Assembly (NCBI GenBank): GCA_030533445.1
Contig: CM060075.1
Span: 36,972,196 to 37,036,195 of the forward strand
DNA length: 64,000 nucleotides
Reading direction: 5' to 3'
From: Cyprinodon diabolis
Taxonomy: Eukaryota > Chordata > Actinopteri > Cyprinodontiformes > Cyprinodontidae
Part shown: positions 58,836 through 64,000 of the stretch, piece after piece
How the letters are laid out: every line of letters begins with the position of its first letter
Numbering within the stretch: the first letter of the stretch is position 1
The notes under the pieces: model-generated
What the model was told of the DNA's origin: nothing
The model's database searches: none
Seen by the model: only the letters and a program-made list of their open reading frames with translations
Position numbers and translations under genes: made by a program

Positions 58836-59270
58836 TCCTTCATCCTTCGTTGTTTCCTTCCTCCTTCACTTCATCCTTCGTTGCTTCCTTCCTTCTTCCC
58901 TTCATTCTTAATTGTTTCCTTCCTTCTTCCCTTCATCCTTAGTTGTTTCGTTCCTTCTTTCCTTCATCCTTCATTGTTTCCTTCCTTCTTTCCTTCATCC
59001 TTCGTTGTTTCCTTCCTTGTTCCCTTCCTTCTTTCCTTCATCCTTTGTTGTTTCCTTCCTTGTTCCCTTCATCCTTCGTTGTTTCCTTCATCCTTCGTTG
59101 TTTCCTACTTTCTTCCCTTCATCATTCGTTGTTTCCTTCCTTCTTCCCTTCATCCTTTGTTGTTTCCTTCCTTCTTCCCTTCATACTTCGTTGTTTCCTT
59201 CCTTCATCCTTCGTTGTTTCTTTCCTTCTTTCCTTCATCCTTCATTGTTTCCTTCCTTCCTTCCTTACTA
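58836..59270. repeat. Pyrimidine-rich minisatellite, about 31-bp unit, about 14 copies
   Basis: The unit is approximately TTCATCCTTCGTTGTTTCC + TTCCTTCTTCCC (31 bases), repeated with substitutions and some shortened copies. Because 31 is not a multiple of 3 and the unit lacks stops, all three plus frames stay open for over 120 codons. These Phe/Ser/Pro-rich frames are artefacts of the repeat. Confidence 0.93.
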
Positions 59271-61120
59271 TGTTACATTTTTGTAAAAAAAAAAAAAAAA
59301 TCAGACAGAAATTCAGAAAATCTGCTAATTTGAGTCTAGAAAATTGAACAATTTTGATATTTCTATTTTTTTTTTTTCAACATAAAAGCTGTTTTGGAAA
59401 TCTGCTCTAATTAGTGCAAATCTGGAGATGTCGTTGTACATTTTAAACCCACTTCCTGGAGCCTTTCTTTCTTCCTGTTTTTCCTGCAGTAGAGGATGTC
59501 CGTGGATCATCATCCCGCTGCAGAGTGAACTGAAGACACTTTGGCCTCCTCCCTGATCATAATCGAACCCCTCACCTGTAAAACACTCACACAAGATTGT
59601 ATTCCTGGTAACTCCTTGAAACCTTCTGGAATCTCTCCTCTGGCCCCTTGTTTTAGTCGCCGCTTTCAGTCCCAGATGAGTTATTTTTGCTGTGGATGAT
59701 GGATGGACGGCCTGCACTGGCAGCCGTTCAGGATCGGATAATAATTAACAGAGTTATGTTGCTGTGGAGCTGCTGGATCCTCGGTGTGCCCTGAGCTTCT
59801 AGCTGACAAACACACACACTGTCCCACACCTTATAAAGGCTGAATGTTCTTATTCTTTGACTTATGACTTACAGAATCCCAGGTGCATCTCTGCCATTAT
59901 TCCTGTCTTCCTCTCAATTCATTTTCCCCTGTCCTTCACTCACACACTCTCTCTCAGCGGTACATGTCAGAGGTAATAACAGATCATGTGAATGCACATG
60001 GAATAACACGGCTGGAGCGCCATTGTTGCTGAACGCGCAGCGAACACACACTCCTCTCCCTCCAATCATATTGACATTCTTCTAATGCCTCTCCCCCCTC
60101 CTCCGTCTCGCCCTCTTTAATGCTCTGGGAAAAGAAAGGGAAAAATTAAATAATAACACACACAAACAGAGAGAAAGAAAACTCCCGCTGTTCTCTGACA
60201 TACTTCATGTTCTCTGTAATCCATGCCAGTGTTTGTGTTTCTTTGTGCGTAAACACGATTACCTCCTAAATCCACTTGTGCCGCCGATGCCGGTTTAGTT
60301 GACTTGTGTTTTGTTTCCTTTTAATTTGAAGTGGTTTTGATGCGGGATTATTAAGGATCCACTGCGTCACCGAGGTGGGAAAACAGAAGAACTGAGAAAT
60401 TTGTGCGGTAAAAACAACATTCCCACACGTCTTGTTTGGAGTCAAAACACAAGGAGAGCAATTCAAAGCAGATGATGTCACCTTAGTAACTTTATTAAGT
60501 CCTCTGGCTCTTTTGATGCACTTTCCAACATTTCATGTCCCCGTATGTGTCTAAGCATTTGAGAAAACCCATATGTTGGAAAATTTGTCAACAACTTTGA
60601 CTGATTTTTCTTAACCAAAATCCCTCCGGATCTAAATTGAATAATGGTTTTAAAAACTTTGACCTGAGGGTGAAAGTCTTGCTACTTTAAACTGTTTCCC
60701 TCATGCTGCACATTTGATTTAATGGCTGGGCTGACTTCTCCGAATGTAATCAAGCTCTACAAAGTCCATATAATGACAAGTTTATTTTATTCAGGTCTCT
60801 TGACTAGGGATGCATCTAAAAACAGCAGGACTCTGACCAAAGCTGCTTAAAGTGTGCTGCAGAAATGATGACCTGAGCAGCAGCAAACAGTCTTATCAGT
60901 AATTCTGATATTCAGAAAAGTGTCAATATCAGGATAAAGTACTACCTTGGCATCATCGATGTTAAAGAGTGTTGTTGGAATATTTTTGCTAGTTTTAATT
61001 TTAGATTTCTGGATTATTTTCACATTAACATAATCAGAATTCTTTCAAATATAATGAAATTGTGTTATATTTGCGTTTTTACTTTGCATTAGTTAATTCA
61101 TTAGTAGTGAACTTTTCTTC

Positions 61121-61371
61121 TGCCTCACCAGATGGCCACTCACACTAAGCCTAGTTCTGCTGGAGTTTTCCTCTCCACTGTCGCATCAAGCATGCTTAGT
61201 GTGAGGGATCGCCTTCAATTCAATGAGTCGATGTAATCAACTGGTTTTCCTTAGATTGAAAACTTTGAATCAATTTGACTGGATGATCTGGTTAAATTAT
61301 CTCTATAAAGTTTTAGATCATTTACGTTGTGAAATGTTGCTATATAAATAAACTAAATGGAAATGAATAGC
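61121..61371 (-). repeat. Fish interspersed repeat, inverted partial copy
   Basis: 'TTTTCCTCTCCACTGTCGCA', 'CAAGCATGCTTAGTGTGAGG' and 'TTGCTATATAAATAAACTAA' are the reverse complement of the family at 13313-13703. Confidence 0.8.
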
Positions 61372-62425
61372 TTGTACACTTATTTAATATTATTTGTGAG
61401 CCTGTTGAGAGAGCAGGTCATATGAGGGGAGTTTTTCATGCTGATAAAAACATTTATGCCTTCAATTTCTTTGTCATATTCCCCTCTGTGGTATCAATAA
61501 TGGCATCAAGAATTAAATACTTTACTTAGTATTAATAGTTTTTTAGGAAACTACCTGTGGCATCTAATCTGCATTAAGGTGGTTCTCTTTTAAGATGTTT
61601 ATGATAGTAGTTGTTTCAAATTTATGTTGTATTTTTCCACCATTTAGTGCAGGTGAAAGAGAACGCAACTGGTCTCAATGAGCTGCAAAATATGCATTGT
61701 TTAATTAGTTTTTGTTCTTATAGCCTTTAAGAATGACGAGCTGAATAAATGTGACGCGGACGGTGGATGTAGACAGTTGGTGACTTGCTCTGATTTTGTG
61801 ATGGCCTCCTGTCGAGGTGCAAACACAGAACCATGTCAAACGGAAAGGCCTTTAAGGTACTGCTGGCTCCTATCAAAATCAGCATTCACAGTTTGTGTCC
61901 ATCAGCAGGAGCACGATGGATGCTTTCTAAATGATTTTATATTTTAATGAGGCCTTACTGATTAGATACAGAGTTCTTTTTTTAATCTGTAGAATTGGGG
62001 AAAACTATCAAACAAGGGAAAAAAAAGAAGAAAAAAAACAGGATGGGAATGCATGTATTGATCCACACTGTTTTTCAGTTCGCCCTGTCTGAAAGATTCA
62101 ACTCATAATATCTAAAAATAAATCCCTAACAGATCCGAGTTATTTGTTGAGCTTCATTTTAAAACTTAGGTTCTATCAAAGTTATTAAAAGTCAAACTCT
62201 AAAGAATTTAATGCACTAGGCTAATAACCTCATGTTAAAAGACCTTAAAAGATTAATGTACAGACTAGTAACATAAAGTATCAACTGCATTTTCCAATTT
62301 TGCAGTTAGGAAAAGTTTAATCTCTTCTCCCAAATTCTGCCAAATGCCGCTGAGTCTGATGTTAGGACTCTTTGCTTATGTTTAATCACACATGGAGCCG
62401 CAGGGAGATTTATTTATGTCAGGAT

Positions 62426-62806
62426 TAGGACTAAAACAAGTATGATTTATTGATTATTGAAATAATCATCAACTAATTTAGTAATCGATTAATCGTTAAA
62501 TGGAGTATAGAGACTCTAAAATATGCCTTTAGCTGACTGAGCGACCCGCTTAGAGCAGTAATTATATCAAAATTGTTAAAAAAAATTTGATAAACTTTTT
62601 GCATATAAGATAAAAAAAACAAAACACTTTCATCTGTCAACATTCTCTATCTAGAACTATAGAAAAGCAATAGTTTCACCTGGTTTACTTTCATAAAAAA
62701 AAAAAAGCTTTTTCAGGGACCTTTGGCTATTTGATTATTAATCGATCAGTCGATAAAATAATGGACAGATAATTGATTTGCAAAATAATCGTTAGTTGCA
62801 GCCCTA
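62426..62806. mobile_element. hAT-type MITE, copy 1
   Basis: Ends TAGGACTAAAAC and GTTGCAGCCCTA (inverted form TAGGGCTGCAAC) with many 'TAATCGATTAATCG' words. An imperfect 8-bp duplication flanks it: GTCAGGAT (62418-62425) and TTCAGCAT (62807-62814), 6 of 8 matching. Confidence 0.75.
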
Positions 62807-62849
62807 TTCAGCATTAAATCCTAAAGCTTGCTAATTCTTTGTTTGATTC

Positions 62850-63236
62850 TAGAGCTAAAACAATTAGTTGGATTTATCATGATTAATTGGTTATTGAAAT
62901 GATTGTTAACTAATTTAGTAATCAAGTCATTGTTAACTGGAGTATAGAGACTCTAAAACATTCCTTTAGCTGAGAGAAGAACCCACTTGAGCGGTAATTA
63001 TACCAAAATTATAAAAAAATATGTAAAGATTTTGCATTTAAGATTCAAAAAACGTTTTCTTCTCTTAATATGTGCTATCCAGAACTCCTCAAGTGGAAAA
63101 GTTCTAGTTTTACTTGGTTTAATTTAGTAAAAAGTCTTATTAAAGTCAGCTTTTGCTATCCAATTGTTAATTGATTAATAGGGAAAAGAATCAGCAGATT
63201 AATCGATTGGCAAAATGATCATTAGTTGCAGATCTA
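62850..63236. mobile_element. hAT-type MITE, copy 2
   Basis: Ends TAGAGCTAAAAC and GTTGCAGATCTA. It is similar to copy 1 throughout (GTATAGAGACTCTAAAA, CCTTTAGCTGA, GGTAATTATA.CAAAATT). It is flanked by TTTGATTC (62842-62849) and TTTGATTT (63237-63244), 7 of 8 matching, so it is a separate insertion in the same orientation 43 bases from copy 1. Confidence 0.78.
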
Positions 63237-63244
63237 TTTGATTT

Positions 63245-64000
63245 TGAATAAAACGGTAAACGGTAAACCTCTCTAAGGTTCAGAGGGAACATGATGGCTG
63301 GAAGCTGCAGAGTAGAGGTGGGCTGGGCGGGAGACTCCCATCGCAATAACATGGCAACCCTGGCCAGAATGCAACCAAGAGGACACCACCTGACATTTAC
63401 GCAGATGTTCAAAGAAATTCAGACCCTTTTCTATTTTTTGGGACAAAATTTTCAATTTAAAGTATATAATAATATGTAGGTCTGATTTTTATTGTTTTTC
63501 TTGATGCTTTGGTCTTTTTTCGTTCTCTGAACCAAGTTTGTGCAGAAGGATAAAATATGTCAGAATCCTGGAATTCTGATTTTAAACGGTCTAAAGTTGA
63601 AGTGAGATTTGATTTTTTGGTGGATATTTATGTTAATTTTAATTGAAGGAAGGGCTGGTTTTGATCTGAGCGGGAGCGACGGAGTGTTTTCTGCTTTCTT
63701 GTCACCTCTTTGGTTTTCTGTGTGTGTTTGGGTGTGTGTGAGAGGAAGAATCGATAGTGAGTGACGGGAGGGAGGGCTGCTGATGTCGGAGTGTTATTCT
63801 GGGCTCTCCTTATCACGACAGGCTGTTAGAGTCCCCCCCCCCACACACACACACATACATAGTCGTCACAGCGGTGCACACACACACACCCACACCGATG
63901 ATGGAGGTTGTGTTGTCTGTAACTCAGGGGGGAGAGAAGTCGTTTTGGTTTGTTGAAGCGTTGCGCCGTCGCACACACAGGCAGAGGAAGTTCAGTTTTC
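63245..64000. other. Intronic sequence with CA microsatellites
   Basis: Short C-run and CA tracts at 63833-63856 and 63877-63896. No exon recognised. Confidence 0.5.

Larger units (their letters stand above)
56443..64000 (+). other. Intron 1 of the dachshund-family gene (continues past window)
   Basis: Begins GTCAGT after the exon 1 donor. No further dachshund exon (for example the RPGRPPKR segment that follows DACH-box N in the family) is seen to the end of the window, consistent with the very long first introns of DACH genes. It holds a palindrome, a minisatellite, an inverted fish repeat and two hAT MITEs. Otherwise it is AT-rich, with a CpG-containing non-repetitive block at about 59960-60110. 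Confidence 0.8.

Noticed and set aside
58881..59347. Three overlapping Phe/Ser/Pro-rich frames of 124-150 codons
   Set aside because: Produced by the 31-bp stop-free minisatellite.

Overview
The window looks like a teleost fish chromosome, possibly an atherinomorph/cyprinodontiform. It is AT-rich, has long gene-free stretches and many microsatellites, and carries fish-typical repeats (Harbinger, hAT, Kolobok-like and Tc1/mariner debris, an L2-tailed SINE, and the family containing the 'TTTATTTATATAGCGC' motif). No bacterial-style gene packing, operon, CRISPR array, rRNA gene or convincing tRNA gene is visible. The species assignment is inference only.

One host gene is clear. The first coding exon of a dachshund-family transcription cofactor, most like DACH2, lies at 55838-56442 on the + strand inside a CpG-rich island (about 55265-56445). 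It ends at a good splice donor, so 56443 to the window end is the start of a long first intron. The ~55 kb upstream has no other host exon that I can recognise. Several non-repetitive, homeobox-site-rich stretches in it (for example 19831-19985, 36231-36440 and 46361-46615) could be distal regulatory elements, but this cannot be shown from one sequence.

The largest single feature is a near-complete Ty3/Gypsy LTR retrotransposon at 24113-33213. It has 1.3 kb LTRs, a TTAG target duplication, a polypurine tract, and gag, protease, RT, RNase H and integrase in the usual order, with no env. Its gag is intact and resembles the PNMA (paraneoplastic Ma antigen) family: an N-terminal RRM-like region, a PNMA-like capsid region, a coiled coil and a CCHC knuckle. 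The pol region is broken by an in-frame stop, a frameshift and a small deletion. The deletion removes the integrase stretch expected to hold the second catalytic aspartate.

Layout: 1-1460, a Harbinger element inserted beside an interspersed repeat; 1.5-13.3 kb, desert with a CA microsatellite and hAT/MITE pieces; 13.3-14.4 kb, a fish repeat abutting a Kolobok-like foldback element with 185-bp arms; 14.4-22.6 kb, desert with small DNA-transposon remnants and candidate regulatory sequence; 22.6-23.7 kb, an unassigned minus-strand coding-like remnant; 24.1-33.2 kb, the Gypsy element; 33.2-55.2 kb, desert with Tc1 debris, a SINE, nested Harbinger MITEs, a poly-C tract and facing CA/TG microsatellites; 55.2-56.4 kb, promoter and exon 1 of the dachshund gene; 56.4-64 kb, its intron, with a near-perfect palindrome, a 31-bp minisatellite and two adjacent hAT MITEs.
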